Numbered from the stretch's first letter, positions 35,149 to 49,073 are shown. The stretch is DNA of 64,000 nucleotides from Clitoria ternatea (GCA_037962975.1 CM075674.1:91652501-91716500), one strand, 5' to 3'. The notes: generated by a model from the letters alone, not told the origin. Translations and numbers: made by a program.

Positions 35149-38144
35149 GTAAAGGGATAATCATGCCCAAACTCGTATGGATTCATAACCATCTCAACAA
35201 CTCGTGATCAAAATCACAACGGAATCAGTTCTCCAATGTCTTAGAAATACTCGTGATCACAATCACAACAGAACCACCGGGGAAACCCTGCTCCTCAAAT
35301 AGCTACCCTTACTGGGTCCACCACATATAATCCCTTGCAGTTAAGCATGGGCAGATTCATGATTCAACCACAAAATCACTAGGGTAACAATTATGCTCAT
35401 GCACTAAGCCGCCCTTCCACTAGGCCAACCTATGGAACCCTTAACATTCCAAACCAAGAAGCTAGATAGATATGTCATGGATGCAAATCATATGCATTCT
35501 CATATTAATGCATCCTACCATGTCATTAATCATCCATCAATAATCATTCTCATCATCATCACTACCTTTTCTTAGTGGATTTTAAATTACACATAGTTTT
35601 ACCATTGTTTTAATGTTCAATTATGGCATTTACTTTCTGTTCTAGCCAGTATGCAGGGGTCAAAGTTCTCCACTCGCAACTGATGTCAAACCTCACTGTC
35701 TCTCAGATATTACATCGGTCTAGTGAGAGTTCGGTATTATAAAACACAGGTCCAGTGGGGATCACTGTGCCCTTCAAGTTTTACTTATCTTTATCCACTA
35801 AGGACTCCGATGCTTAAGTCAGTAATGGGAATAATGAAGCAATAATGGTATTCTGAGTGCAATTAATAAGTGTAATAAATCTTATGTGTGTTAATGAATG
35901 TTTCTTATTTATAGAATTGCTCATGGTGCAACTTACAATTTGACCCCTGTTAGTGCTGCAGGTTTTAATCAGAAGCAAGTTGTCCACTTGTACCTGACTC
36001 TGACTTAGTGTCATCTTTTTCTATTGAGGTCGAGCCTACAAATTCGTACTGAGGTTCGATGAACGCCCTAGCCTTTGGATACTCTGGCCCTCATTTTCCT
36101 TAACTTATTCCTTTTTTAATGTAGCTCGATGTTAACCGATCTTAAAAGCCGGTGTGGATACCGAATCGTTTTCTCTTTTAACAATCTTTAATTCCAACAT
36201 CATTGCAAGCATACAACTTGTATAAAATCACAATGACATCAATAACATTTATCAATTTTTATCAACACTCATGGGTGTGCTACATAACAACAGCTCTTTC
36301 AATTTCATTATCAAGCATTAACATTTAATGTTAGTGGTGAATCATGTACAATTTCACAATCACACATAGGCTTATTGTCACAACAATACATAGGCACACA
36401 TTTGCCTCAATCTTTATAACATTTATCAATCCACCACAAGAGACACACCACATATTCTAAATGCATCAAACATATTTGCTAAACAAGAGACAACAACAAG
36501 GTCATGTAACCCAACCAGTCATAACAATTATGGCAAGGTAAATATGGTTTATCATAATATACAACAATTATTAAGTCATTTAATTCATGCATTTAGAATA
36601 TAAAACTCTTCTCCTACCTCAAGAGAAGAAATCTGGGCGATTCGACAGTCCCACCACATCCACCGGATTATGTCCTACATTCAGTACATGTGTTTAAACA
36701 CAATCAATTACTAGACAACCATAATTTTCAATCTTAAATTCATAAATAACTATATTCATGACTTTTAACATGTTTCAAATATTCTCTAGGCCTTGGTTTC
36801 ATATTTTATTAGGTTCTGAGAATTCCTTTTCCTTAATCAATGTTTTCTAACATTTAAATGATTACACCCAATGTTCTCAAAATACCAATTACCATTATTC
36901 TCTTCACCCATTATCCATAACAAGTCCTCAATGTTCCATAATGCAATCATCATGATTGTCTACACCAATCCTACCAAGAAACACCTTCCACTTCATTTAT
37001 TAGCCAAAGTATCAATATTGTATCATGGTTCCTCTAACTTTTATCACCAATAATTCATGTCATGCATTCCAAGCATTTATTTCCATAATTATTAACCATT
37101 CTCATGGCAATAAATCACACTTTCCCTAAATTTTACCATAACCCAAACATTTACTCAACCTAGGATTTTCAACTATATCATTAACAACAAATTTTATCAA
37201 TTTCATTTACCATTTCAAGCATATTTTGAGCCATATTTTCATGTACAACATACTCATCACCAAAACCCATTCTCATGGTCATCTATCCTAGGTGTCCAAT
37301 ACCCATTTTCATTTCTCAAACACAACAACATCAATAACATCATTTTCATGCTTCAAGATTTCCAACATAATGAATGGAAACAATAGAAATGGAAAAATGT
37401 CATACCTTGCTACAAGATTGAAGAAGAAAATGAGAAGATGAACAAGGATGAATAAGATTAAGAAATGAGTAGATATTAGCTCCAATATGCAATTAGTGTC
37501 ACATAAATCAAGTTTTTGGAATTAATTTTTGAGAGAAATTGACACTAAAAGGGGTACACAATTCTTTAAAGATATGAAGAAAAAAAGAGAATGAGAAAGT
37601 GAAGATGAATAGAGAGGAAGAACTGGGTTGTCATGAATGAGGAAGAAAAGGAGAAGGAAAATGTTTTCCCCTTCCCCCATCATGGCCATTCATTTGATCC
37701 TATAGGCCACATTCATTCACCTTTTGTCTAATGGTCCATTACAGGTCTTTATCCAATGGGTAATGCAATGTCAAGTTGAAGCACCATTTCCATGACAATG
37801 TCAAGTGAAAAGGGGGTAGTTTTGAATTTTATTTAATTCCATTTTCGCTCGTATTTTAACCAACTGTAAATATGTTTAGTGTCTGTATAATTCCTTCCAC
37901 AACTTTAAATTTTAATTTGGAAACAACCTCATACTCATCACAATGATCTTACTATCTTAAGCCCATCAAATGTCTAAAATAATTTAAGGGGTCCCACATC
38001 ACCAGTTAAATTATTCAGTTTAGTAAATTTTATCTTGCCGATAATTTATAATTAATATTTAATTAATTACCCTACATGTCTTGGCTATCTAATAATTAAT
38101 TACTTTCATATTTATAATTTATTTTCTAAAAATTTAGGATGTTA
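35149..38144 (-). mobile_element. Old chromovirus-like LTR segment, target of later insertions
   Basis: A non-coding, LTR-like stretch ending (after removal of the solo LTR at 38145-40595) in GGATGTTACA at 38137-38144 plus 40601-40602. That is the same terminal sequence as the Tekay LTR at 20520-23549. The last 150 or so bases are AT-rich like the corresponding end of that LTR. Its left part is interrupted by the gag-only element. No primer site or polypurine tract follows its right end, so this is either a solo LTR or the outer end of a lost element. Family is inferred from the ends only. Confidence 0.55.
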
Positions 38145-38194
38145 TGTAACATCCTAAATTTTAAAATGTTAGAAAATAATTTATTAAGGATCAG

Positions 38195-39060
38195 TGGAGA
38201 ATTTCTGAGTGAAATTCCGAGTGAATCATGCCTGAGACAAGACTTTCCAAGTGAAAATGGATATGATTCCGAGTGAGGGAAGGTTAACATGTTTCCGAGT
38301 GAAGCATGATTGAGAGAATCACTTCTTAGTAAAGAAACTGTGTCCGAATGAGACGCTGTTGTGTAAGGCAAATCCGAGTGAAACGTCTCCGAGTGAAATG
38401 TTTCCGAATGGGTCGTTTCCAAGAGAAGTACTCCCGAGTGGGAAAAACTTTGATTTCGAATGAGTACTTCTCGGGCTGAGATTTTTTTGAATAGTGACCG
38501 AGTGGAGTATCTCTGAGTTGTGTAACTGTTCGAGTGAGGTGTCTCCGAGTGCGACACTTCCGAGAGGGATGGCACCGAGTGAGACGTTCCAAGTGGGATA
38601 ATGTCAAGTGAGACATTTATGACTTCCGTGTGGCAAGGCACCGATTGGGACTTAACGAGTGAGTCTTTTTTAGGGAGAGTACTTCTGGACAGAGAAAGAC
38701 TTCGAATGGATACGTTTTTGAGTAAATAGTTCCCGAGGGAAGTAAATATCTGAGTGGTGAACTCCATTTAATTCGTGCTTGGGTCGATATTCAGTTTCCA
38801 AGAGATTGTGCTCGGATTCGTCTTCAAGACTATTTTCGACCCCGAGTGATCCTTTCCAGTGGAAAGATTTCCGAGAGAGGATTGTCTTTAAATTCCGAGT
38901 GATCTTTTCGGATGAAAGACTTCCGAGTGACGCAAGTGAAGGCTTGACTCGGACAGAAATATATCTGAGAGAGATGTCTTAATGAGACATTCCGAGTAGA
39001 TCATTTCCGAGGAAGGAAAGCTGAGAGTTTCATGTGGAAACCTTTCCGAGTGAATTTCCT
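38195..39060 (+). repeat. Degenerate TTCCGAGTGA short-motif array inside the solo LTR
   Basis: The phrase CCGAGTGA and close variants (CCGAATGAG, CCAAGTGGG, CCGAGAGG) recur dozens of times at irregular steps of about 15-25 bp. Frames reading through it have Ser/Thr/Leu-rich low-complexity translations. Confidence 0.85.
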
Positions 39061-39661
39061 TCGAATGAAGTAATTCTGAGCGGAAAGAGGCTCTGATGAA
39101 TCTTCTTGGAAAGATGTGCCCTAAATACTGAAACCGAGTCGGAATTGATAATTACTTCAATTATTGAGGCTTTCCACATCACTGTTCTAGCAGATTCTCT
39201 TTTCTGATTTTTCAAAGTATGGGACCCTCTCTATTGTCCTATTCTCCTTTCTTTATTACCTTGTTTTGTCCTTATATCTTATTATATATGTATCGGTGCT
39301 TAATTATTTCGTTCATGTCTTTTTCATGAACGATTTCTGTCAAGTCCTATCATTAGATTAGCTGGGAATTTCGAGAGTGTTAACCTCACCTTTAATTTTT
39401 TTTCTTATACAATCTTTACTGGAAATTATCAATAAAAGAGGACACCAATCTTCATTCTTCTCTTTAACGTGAAAGTTTGTAAGAGCTTTAAGAAAGGAAT
39501 CTTTGGAAGAGTTCAAAACTGAAATTCCAATCGGAATTTGTGAGCTGTGATTGGATATAGCTTGAGGAGATTCTTTGTTCCAGGTAGGGGGAGCATTACA
39601 TTTTAAATGCATGGTTTATGAACGGATTCAGGATAATATTATTGTATTTAATAAGAAATCC

Positions 39662-39664
<3 letters not shown>

Positions 39665-39692
<28 letters not shown>
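39665..39692. repeat. (AT)14 microsatellite in the solo LTR
   Basis: Perfect AT dinucleotide run of 28 bases. Confidence 0.95.
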
Positions 39693-39695
<3 letters not shown>

Positions 39696-40602
39696 ATACA
39701 TATTTGTGATGATTGTGATATTTCCGTTCATATGATATTGATGTTGATATGTGATGTGTGAATTGATGATTATTCCTATGCATGAGATGCAGTAGGAAAT
39801 ATGATGTTGATATGTGATTGATGATGATGATATGAATGTTATTCATGAATTTTTCATGATATATAAATGCATGTGATGCATATTGATAAAGCATGAGATG
39901 CTTATATGATGAACAAATATGAAATATATTATGTGGTTTCGAGGATTCCACAAAAAGACATTGGGTGGGACTCAAGGCAAACCTCTTAAGCGGGGCTCGG
40001 GGTTTATCCCGTGACACTACCGTTGTCGCTGGGAGTGATTGTGTCACATGAGAGGGCAAACGGGTTGGTACCAGTAAAACGGCCGGATCAGCTGAGAGCT
40101 GAGTTATGGCTGAGAGCCAATGTTGCAACACAAAATTAAAAGACTTAATAATGGATCCATTTGATTGAGCATTTGAATGCATTGATATGTGTTATTGAGA
40201 ATAACATGATGATATATGATGAGTTTGTATGATATAAGTTTGATTTATATTTAGTTATGAATTGGATATTTAATCTGATTCAATAACTATCATTTGACAT
40301 GTATATGCTCACCCCCTACTGTTGTCATTTTTACAGTGGACATAGGACCCAGCAATGACGTGTGAGATCACTCAGCCGTTCGGAGCGTTATGTATTTATG
40401 TGTATTGTACATAATGCACATAGTTGTTTGTAGTAGCCTTGGCCGGCTCCTGTGTATACCGATTTGTAAAATATATGTATTTATGAATGAGTCGGTTGAT
40501 GTAATGCTGACTGCATTATTATGTTAATTATGAAAATTCTGTTTTAAAATTTAAACTATTTGCGAAAAAATTTATTTAGATTTTGGGGTGTTATATGTTA
40601 CA

Positions 40603-41046
40603 TTCGTGCAAACACAGACAAGGCCTAGTCCTCTCTGAGGTAGGGCCATCTCACAAAACTATTATCCTAACAGGGAAGGGCAGGCAGACCACTACAAAGA
40701 AATGAAGTCTCACCCATAGAATGCCACAAAATCCTTACTCCTCACCATAGGATGTTGTCCCTACCTTGAAGCTGAACAATCATCGTTAGAGTGAATCGAG
40801 GACCTAGATGGCTATAATTGGAAATGCATCCACGTCGACTATGTGGATGGATTATTAATAGATTATGAGCCTTGGATTAAGACATTTGAGATCTAATTAG
40901 TCGGGCCTATCGTAGACACTAAAACAAACCCTACAAGGAGAGTTCATCTGTAGAGACCAAAGAGGAAGATGATGATGATGATGTTGAGGAGATAGAAGAG
41001 TAATAATAGTGTACCTAAGAGCTTAGTAGGCTCGATAGGTGTTCTA
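40603..41046. other. Unassigned remnant between two LTR insertions
   Basis: No intact gene. A short frame (VDYVDGLLIDYEPW near 40837-40878) and an acidic run (repeated GAT codons near 40968-40985) suggest an eroded coding sequence, but I cannot name it. The sequence continues past the solo LTR into 44728. Confidence 0.35.
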
Positions 41047-44000
41047 TATAACATTCCGCCTTATTTTATTTAATTTTAAACATATTTTAAATGAATTTAT
41101 AGAAATTTGTTCACAAATTATTGAAATTACTTTTTCAATTCCACATATTTGACATTTGAACATTTTATTTACCAAAGCATGGCCCAAGGAAAATAGGAAA
41201 TAAGTAAATCATGTGAAAATATCAATTATATAGACCAGGGAGCAAACTGAGCATCGGGGGCTGATGCTACGCGTCCCCTTGACGCTCAACGTGGACCCTA
41301 ACTTTATGGCTGGCGCTACATGTCAAATAACCGTAGTAGCCATGTTGCTACAATATAGATTTAAGCTTTTAATTCAACTTCTATCACTACTATCTTGCCC
41401 ATTTGATCTCTGTTTGCTACAAAATTTGATGAGCAGTATATATGACCTATTCCAGGCCTGTTTTCGCAGTCCATACTCACAAATTCTTCCATATATGGAA
41501 GTTATGCTGAAAAATGCAAAATACCCATTTTCAAGCAACTCCAATGCATTAATCCTACCAAATGCAATTTGAACGGCAATTCAATAATGTACATAAGTTA
41601 TACATAGCCCTAGGAACCTATTGAGATCTTTTAGGGATTTCGAATCCCATCGGAACTCCAAATCACCTGTTCAATTGACTTAATTAGCCATTTTCACTCT
41701 AAACTCAACTCCTTAACAATTTCAACTTCTAAATCCTCAATTCTATTCATCGTTCACCATTTCTAATTCAATACTAACCATATACAAAATTTAAACAAAA
41801 GTATTATCACAATAACACCAAACCATATCTAAATTAACATTTAACCAAATAAATCAATGATCATTCACATGATATGTCATTGTAGTTTTCTAGTATCAGC
41901 ACTTCAAGGCTCACTGCTCATAATTACAACAAAGCAGAAACTGCCCATAGCATATAATTATCAATCAAATGACTTAGTGTCAATTCACAAGCATTTCATG
42001 GGCATAACATATATATTTTATCACTTTCAACTTATAAAATCACATCACCATATAAAAAAGTTTCATCTATACTTATCAAGCATTAGCATAATCATCATCA
42101 TCAACCAAGGTTCCTCACAGAATATAAATTATATTTGTACACCCTCAAGCATCATAACTAGTAATAGTTTCTTAAACATAATCATAAATATATATCGTTA
42201 TCATGCTTCTACTAAAAGATATACTTTATTTAGCTTGGAAGTGATTCCATCCTGGCCTTATTTAATGCTCGCCTCAACAATGTCTATCAATTATCTGGCA
42301 TCAATCACTTAAAACCATAACAAGTGAGAGTGTCCGAAATTAAAGATTAGTGTAGAAAATATGCCACTAGGAAAAACATAATCTAGCAGTTATCAATTTA
42401 AATGCAACAACACACCTTTCACTTTGAATTCATTGTTCCGTAAATAATATGCCAATTAATAATGACTTCATTAATTCGAAACTAACACATACTCACAAAT
42501 ATCATCATCAACATCATAAACTATATGCATAACTAACTCTCAAACAAATGAGTCTATCACTAGACGCTAGTATCTGGTACTTTAAGGATTAGCCATCAGT
42601 TGGGAATCCTCCAACATCCCGTGGAGCCTCCAGTCCACCGCGCCTTCCGACTCTCCATCTTAACCACTGGGTCCTTCCAGACCATTGGGTAACTCAACTG
42701 GATCCCTTCGAACCACTGGAGCTAAAAACAAGGGTGAAACATACCGAATAGCCATCCCATAACAACTCAATGCATACATAACACATATAATTAATTCTCA
42801 TCACAGTTCCAACTTGGTTTCGACACTCAAGCCACAAAGAAACCCTCAAAGTATATAATTAAATTTATAATTCATTGTCCCTACACTCCAGCCTCAAATG
42901 GACATCCATAATTCTCTTATCTTTTACATGCATAATTTTATAACCAATCATTCATAATTAGTTCCATCACATACACGAGTATATATCAACTTGTAAATTA
43001 ATACTCACCATTCTCACCTCATAATTCAACTTTATATATAAAGTTGTCTCTTTCATCAAATTCTCTAACTCTTGTTTCGACACTAAGGCCATTGCCTTGG
43101 GATCGTATTCAAGCCATTCAGGTACATTATTCTCTTTTATAATCAAGTCACTCAAGCATATCATTCTCATCACTTATCTCAGTTCATACTATATGCTTAA
43201 AGCTCAATCCATAACAATTCATCATCTCATTTCATCAATGCTCATCAAATATTCATACTAACCCATTTTTGCACTTCAATACACAGTATCATATTTCACT
43301 TCACGATTTCATTAAACACGTGTATGTATATTTATAATTTACTCTTTCAACATCTCTTTACCCATCCACACCTATATTCATATTCAATCTTTAACATATT
43401 CACAAGTAATTTATTTTACATTAACTTAATGTCTACTAACGCATAACTTTATAATTCATCACGCGTTCAATAGAATCTTACCAAAATCATCAACATAATT
43501 AATTAATTATATATCAACATATCACTTCACTTCACATTCTCAATTTCCCGATTTTCATAATAGACTCCTCAATTCCACATTGCCTATAACTTATCATTGT
43601 TATACCTTAAACATACAATTTCTTATTTTAAATTATAAATCTATCAAACACCTATATATGAAATTATTGTTCATTCTCGCATATTTTCTTTCTCAAACAC
43701 ACACACACATCCATATTTTAAATCTTGACATTTTCATAATTAATTTAGTTCTTCCTTAGTTTCTTATCAATTCACGCATAATCATCACAATTAATTGAAT
43801 TATACAATGGTGGTTATAATCTACCCTTTTCCTATACGCCAAATAGCATACATAAGTTTTCTATATTAATTTCAACCTGGTACACCCCCTACCTCTTTTC
43901 CACGCTTCAACAACTTGTGTTTGAGGCCAGGTACGTTCAATATCTAAAATTAATGATCTTTACGAAAATGATTAGTGTTTTGATCGTCAAAACTATGACA

Positions 44001-44727
44001 TACTTCACCAAAGCTACTTCAAACACAATATCAATGCTCTCGAAGCTTACCTCAATTAATTCTGACTCTGGTTTCAAGTTCCACTTTGATCGACACCTTG
44101 CTGGTCCTTGGCTCGAAACCTATGACACTGAAACGGAAATCCATTAACATACTTGCAACCCTAAGGCTAATAGGAACCTTTTAATCAGTTTAGATTTTTG
44201 AAATTCAAACAAAATGTCAAAGGTTCTCGAAATTAGGAAGGAGGAAACCTTAATTAAAATTTAAAATTGAAGTTACCATAATACTTATCTCACGACCATG
44301 ATTCAGAATGTGTTATCAATTTTGTGTTTCGCCAAAGGATCGGACTGTGTTCAAGTCCTCGGCCATGGAGGAGTTCACGCTACTGTTTTCCTTCTTCAAT
44401 GGCATCCGCCTGATTGGAAATAAAAAGGAAAGAAATGAAAATATTTTAAGTTAAAGGTATTTTAGTACTTTCACCCTTTTCCCTTTTTCTTTTCTTTTCC
44501 ATTTTCTTCTTTTGATTCATATAATTTTAAGAATTAGAACATCATTTTAATTTCTTAATAATTTATACTTCTACATCATAATTTAATTTAATTTGACTCT
44601 ATAATTAATTTACCAAATTTAATTAGTTAGACTTTATTAATTTATTAAAAATTTCTAATTAATTTAATTTAATACTTAATAATAATTAATAATTTTTATG
44701 TGACACAACTAACATCAAAGATGTTAC
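41047..44727 (-). mobile_element. Solo LTR, diverged Tekay-like
   Basis: 3681 bp. On the + strand it begins TATAACATTCC and ends GATGTTACA, flanked by TTCTA (41042-41046) and TCCTA (44728-44732), an imperfect 5-bp duplication. The segment at about 42590-42750 (CAGTTGGGAATCCT, CCACTGGGTCCTTCC, GTAACTCAACTGG) matches the equivalent block of the nested chromovirus LTR at about 22270-22400, in the same orientation. No internal region is present. Its first dinucleotide is TA rather than TG, consistent with decay. Confidence 0.78.
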
Positions 44728-44732
44728 ATCCT

Positions 44733-45969
44733 ATATTGTTCTTTTGTGTACTTCCTAATTTATGTAACTTGTAAAGTAAATCGAATCAATTTTTATTATT
44801 ATAATTGCAAAACCCAATGTATGAAACCTTATTCTATCCTACTCTTATCTATTCTTACTACTTATCTCCCATCAATTTAACGAGTTATTTATTTTAAAAA
44901 AACTTTACTTGTGATGTCACCGAATTAATTAAAATAATGTCACATTCAAATCCTTGTAAAGTTTATCTTAAGTAATTAAAGGCGTTATAAATACTGCAAC
45001 TCACTAGGGCTAGTGACAATTGTTTCTGCCCTTCCAGCACAACCCAACATCTACATTGCATTAGGAGGACTTAGGGTATGTTTGGTCTGATGTTGGTTGT
45101 AACGGACTAGAGGTTTCAAAATAGAAAAAATTAATCCTACGGTCAAACGGTTAATCTCAAATGACGTAAATGATTAATATTAACCTTTAAATTTTTCTGT
45201 TTTCATAACCTCGTTTCCCCAACTGCAAACTAAATATCCTCTTAATTCAATATAGGCTCCATTCTCACCGTTATAAATTTGTATCCCGTTAATTATCACT
45301 ACAAGTGCCCATCAACAAAGAGTTCCTCCACAATAAATGAATGACATTTTTTAGATGCTTATCATCATCATTCACGTTCTATAAAATAACCCCAAACAAT
45401 GCCAAACAAGTGTTTCAATAATAAGCAACCCAATATGCCTGTATTAAATGCCTAGAGTTTTTTTTTGGGGGGGTCTTTTATCCCAAGACAGTGGAAAGTT
45501 TAAAGGTAAAAGAAAAAAAGACATCACTGCAGAAAAAAAAATCAAGATGCTCTTTAAATAACATGGTAAAACTATGATTGCTCCAGGTGTAATCTTGATA
45601 TCCATCCCGAGAGAGATAGAATCATCTCGATAAAATAGTTTCTTACATTACATGTTTCCACTTTCCACTTGCTAATCATTTAAAAAATTGTGAAGTCACA
45701 GTAATAATTTTTTATTCAAATTTCATTGCCGTTTCTTTATTTGATAATTTCTATTTTTTTTGCTTGATTATATACATATATAATATCATGTCTTTTTTTC
45801 TTACCATTCCCCTTTTTTTCTATGCCCTTATTTTGGTATATAACATTCAAAAATAACGTAAATAAACAAATATTAAGTGTAATTTTATTAAGCATATTTA
45901 AAAAATTTAATCGATCATTGAACTAATATAAATACTAATTTATGACTTATTAGTTTAACCTTAATCGAA

Positions 45970-46046
<77 letters not shown>

Positions 46047-46338
46047 ATTATTATTATTATATATTAACAATATTGTCATATTAAAAATAACTTAAGTTAA
46101 ATTTTATGATATATAAATAATCCATATTATATAAAAAAATCATGGTGAATTAATAGTTAAGATATTCGACACCTGACGAGTTTACTAGTTGAATCGATTG
46201 AATCAATTTAATTTTTTAAATAATATTATTATAATTTATCTTTTTTAAATACTAGAGGTTTTTTTTTCTATCCATCATAAATTAATTTCGTTTAAAACGT
46301 GAAAGTATATTTTGTGTTTTCTGACAACTTTTTTACAT
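44733..46338. other. Gene-free AT-rich spacer
   Basis: Nothing coding is supported. It contains the TAA/TTA foldback at 45971-46062 and homopolymer runs. Confidence 0.55.
45971..46062. repeat. (TAA)n followed by (TTA)n: self-complementary trinucleotide tract
   Basis: About 40 bases of TAA repeats pass directly into about 50 bases of ATT/TTA repeats. The two halves are complementary and could form a long hairpin or cruciform. Confidence 0.95.
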
Positions 46339-46343
46339 ACGCG

Positions 46344-46812
46344 TGTTAGAAATTTTAATTTCTAATAATTAATATGGGTTGATATATTATTTATAGAATT
46401 TATATTGACTATTTAATTGAGCTCAATTAAGGTGATCTGATATTGGTAAGCTCATTAGACTATCAATAATAATAATATGGGCTTGTATGAGTGGAAACCA
46501 GGATTTGGCCCGTTAGGGTTTAATGGGAACCCTAACAAGTATATAATCAACCAGTGGTCATGGTCCCCAATACGTCAAATCATAAACCTAATTTTCTCTG
46601 CCCCATCGAAGAGAAATATCAAGTCCTATTGAGGAATCAGGTGATTTGGCTGAGGAAGACCATAGCACCAATAAACCATTCCGCTGCGACCTTCAGTCAA
46701 GATCAATGGATCCAGGTAATCCTATTATACTCCTCTTATTCGATAATCTAACGTAATGGCTATTGAGTTTTATTTGGAATTCCATAAAGAATAAATTGGG
46801 AATTTTCCAACA
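46344..46812. mobile_element. Short solo LTR, copia-like
   Basis: 469 bp, starting TGTTAGAAATT and ending AATTTTCCAACA (inverted ends). Flanks are ACGCG (46339-46343) and AGGCG (46813-46817), a 5-bp duplication with one difference. GTATATAATC near 46538 is a possible TATA. The TGTTAGAAAT start, size and the GGGTTTAATGGGAACCC leader-like block resemble Ty1/copia LTRs. The small frame at 46554-46751 lies inside it and is not believed to be a gene. Confidence 0.65.
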
Positions 46813-46817
46813 AGGCG

Positions 46818-47404
46818 ATCATTATTCATTAAAAAAAATATTTCTAGGCTGATCTTTTTTTTGTTTCGCATAAGGCTTTTTTTTAATTAATAATGAAAAT
46901 TAATACGTTTCATACACGAAGACAGAGTCCACCGAAACATATTTTATTTACTGGTTTTCCTACTGCGTTGTAAATAATGCAGTTATCAAGTGATTTTAAT
47001 ATAAATTTAATACAATTTTTTAATAAAAATTTTAAATTTTTATTATTTAAAATATGTCATGTAAGAGATTAAAAAATTGTTTATCTATTTCAATTTTTAT
47101 ACATCTGAATAGCATTTAAACTTTTTCAACGCCATTAAACATGTATTTTCTTTTTATCGAACACCAAAGATATAAGTTAAATATTACTTTTTGTTTGAGT
47201 TGAGAAATTTAATGGAAGAATTTATTTTAAAAAAATTGAAAATAAGTAAATACAATATATTGTTTAGATATCAAAATTTTAGTAATTTTAAAATTTATAG
47301 AATTTTTAAGAAAATTTTAATATAATTAAATTGAAGAATTTAAAATTCTATAAAGAAAATAAAAAAATCTAAATTCTCCGTTCCTAATTGTCATCTCTAC
47401 TACT
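46818..47404. other. Gene-free AT-rich spacer
   Basis: I see nothing supported in this stretch. Confidence 0.55.
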
Positions 47405-47945
47405 ATAATTGTTGCTGCCACCACTATTAGCACCACTACCCCCTAGTTGCCACCCACCACTACTTCTGCTGAAGTCACCACAACTATCGCCACCATCATT
47501 GTCACCATGGTCGCCACCCACACCACCGCCACCATTAACCCTTTCAGTATTGTCACCAACACTATCACTATTGCTTCGGACACCCTCACCACCGCCACCT
47601 TTGTCACCACTGTCGGGGCCACCACCATGATTACCGCTAGTGTCGCTGCTATCACTACCCCCTCATTGTCACCATTGTCATCACCATCACCACTACCACT
47701 GTCATCACCTTCGTTATTACCACTACCAAAATTGTCACTATCATTATTGCCACCACTTTACCACTACTGCCACTATTGTCCTTGTCCTCACTCGCACCAC
47801 CGCCACCAGCACCCCTTATTGTCGTTGCTGTCGCCACTATAGTCTCCACCCACACCAACGTTGCACCACCACTTTTTATTTTCACCATTGTCACCTCATT
47901 ACCATTGTCACCACTACCACCAGTATCATCCCCGTCAACACCTTT
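47405..47945. repeat. Imperfect CAC/CCA/GTC trinucleotide-rich low-complexity tract
   Basis: About 540 bp of degenerate (CAC), (CAT) and (TTGTCAC) phrases, C-rich on the + strand and sharply bounded by AT-rich DNA. It opens several overlapping frames on both strands (Thr/Ser/Pro/His-rich or Val-rich) that show no domain. This is a decayed microsatellite, not a gene. Confidence 0.85.
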
Positions 47946-49073
47946 TTTAGATTGACCAAAATTTATTTTATATCCACTGATTAAATAGAATTTAATCAAT
48001 TTCAAACGATATGTAAACTAAATATTATTTATTAAATAATTTTATTTTCATAATTTTATTTTCGCAATTAATTACCAAATATATTTATAAGAGAGAATTT
48101 TATTATTCAAAACATCCTTTCTAAGTCAAAACCAAATTTCAACCTGTTAATTTTCATCTTAAATTCAACAACACGTTACTGATTTTATTATTTAAGATTT
48201 TTTTTGGCATTATAACACAATATTTATACCATTTAAATAGTTTTGTTAACCTAAGCCACGACTTTAAGTTGTTAAGAGTCATAGGTTTTATGAGATCAAT
48301 GTCATATCAATTTTTTTATAACAAATATATTATTTTTAATGAAAACTATTTTTTATTTATATTTAATTGTTTAGAGAGAAGAAATACATACTAAAAAATA
48401 TGTTATTGTTGTTAAATTTTATAAAATTTCCCATAAAATTTATGTGAGAAACTTAATTAGTTTTTTAAGCAGGGAAAATTTTAGTTATATTTAAGAATAT
48501 TTATCAAGAAATTTATACAAAACACATCTTAATTTTCCTAGTAAATATGATTTTTAGGAAACAAAATTTCAAGAAAAAAACTTTTTAGGAGCAACAATGA
48601 TATTACTATTAGAATAATAACAATTAATATTTAAAATTTTAAATAAATAATTAATTCCATTTTAAAATTTTAAATAAAAATAATATTTTTAGAATATTTA
48701 AATAGAAATGGATGGGAAAAAACTTTTAAAACTTAGTCGTTAAGGTTAAAACCTTCATTTTTCTAATCGTTCGTAACACAGGGACATTGATATTATTACG
48801 ACGCTACCCGATTCTATTGGGATTTCAAACCCATTTCAGTTTGCAATGTTTCAGACACTGGACAAAATTATGTTCAAAGTTGACAAAAAAAAAACATGTC
48901 AAAAGCAAAATTAGTAGTACCATTCAGATCACGCCTTAAAATTTCCGTGCTCCATGAAGCGGTAGGAATAGGACTAGGCTGTATCCACCATAAATATAAA
49001 TAGGGCAAGAATAATAATTTTGGGTAAATACCAAAAATATAAAATAAATTGGGAATTATTCTAAGATACTAAA
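47946..49073. other. Gene-free AT-rich spacer left of the large Tat element
   Basis: Nothing coding is supported. The last five bases (CTAAA, 49069-49073) should be one copy of the target-site duplication of the large Tat element, whose other end lies outside the window. Confidence 0.5.

Larger units (their letters stand above)
38145..40595 (+). mobile_element. Solo LTR, Tekay-like, in the old LTR
   Basis: 2451 bp starting TGTAACATCC and ending GGGGTGTTATA, flanked by the 5-bp duplication TGTTA (38140-38144 and 40596-40600). No internal region is present, so the element was reduced by LTR-LTR recombination. The 3' part (about 39950-40590) looks like a chromovirus LTR. The frames at 38126-38767 and 39694-40182 are not believed. 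Confidence 0.85.

Noticed and set aside
38126..38767. 213-codon minus-strand frame, Ser/Thr-rich
   Set aside because: It reads through the CCGAGTGA array of the solo LTR and crosses the LTR boundary.
46554..46751. 65-codon frame in the short solo LTR
   Set aside because: Lies wholly inside an LTR with inverted ends and flanking duplication; no domain.
47409..48005. Several open frames, Thr/Ser/Pro-rich or Val-rich, on both strands
   Set aside because: All arise from the CAC/GTC low-complexity tract; no domain, no start context, open on both strands.
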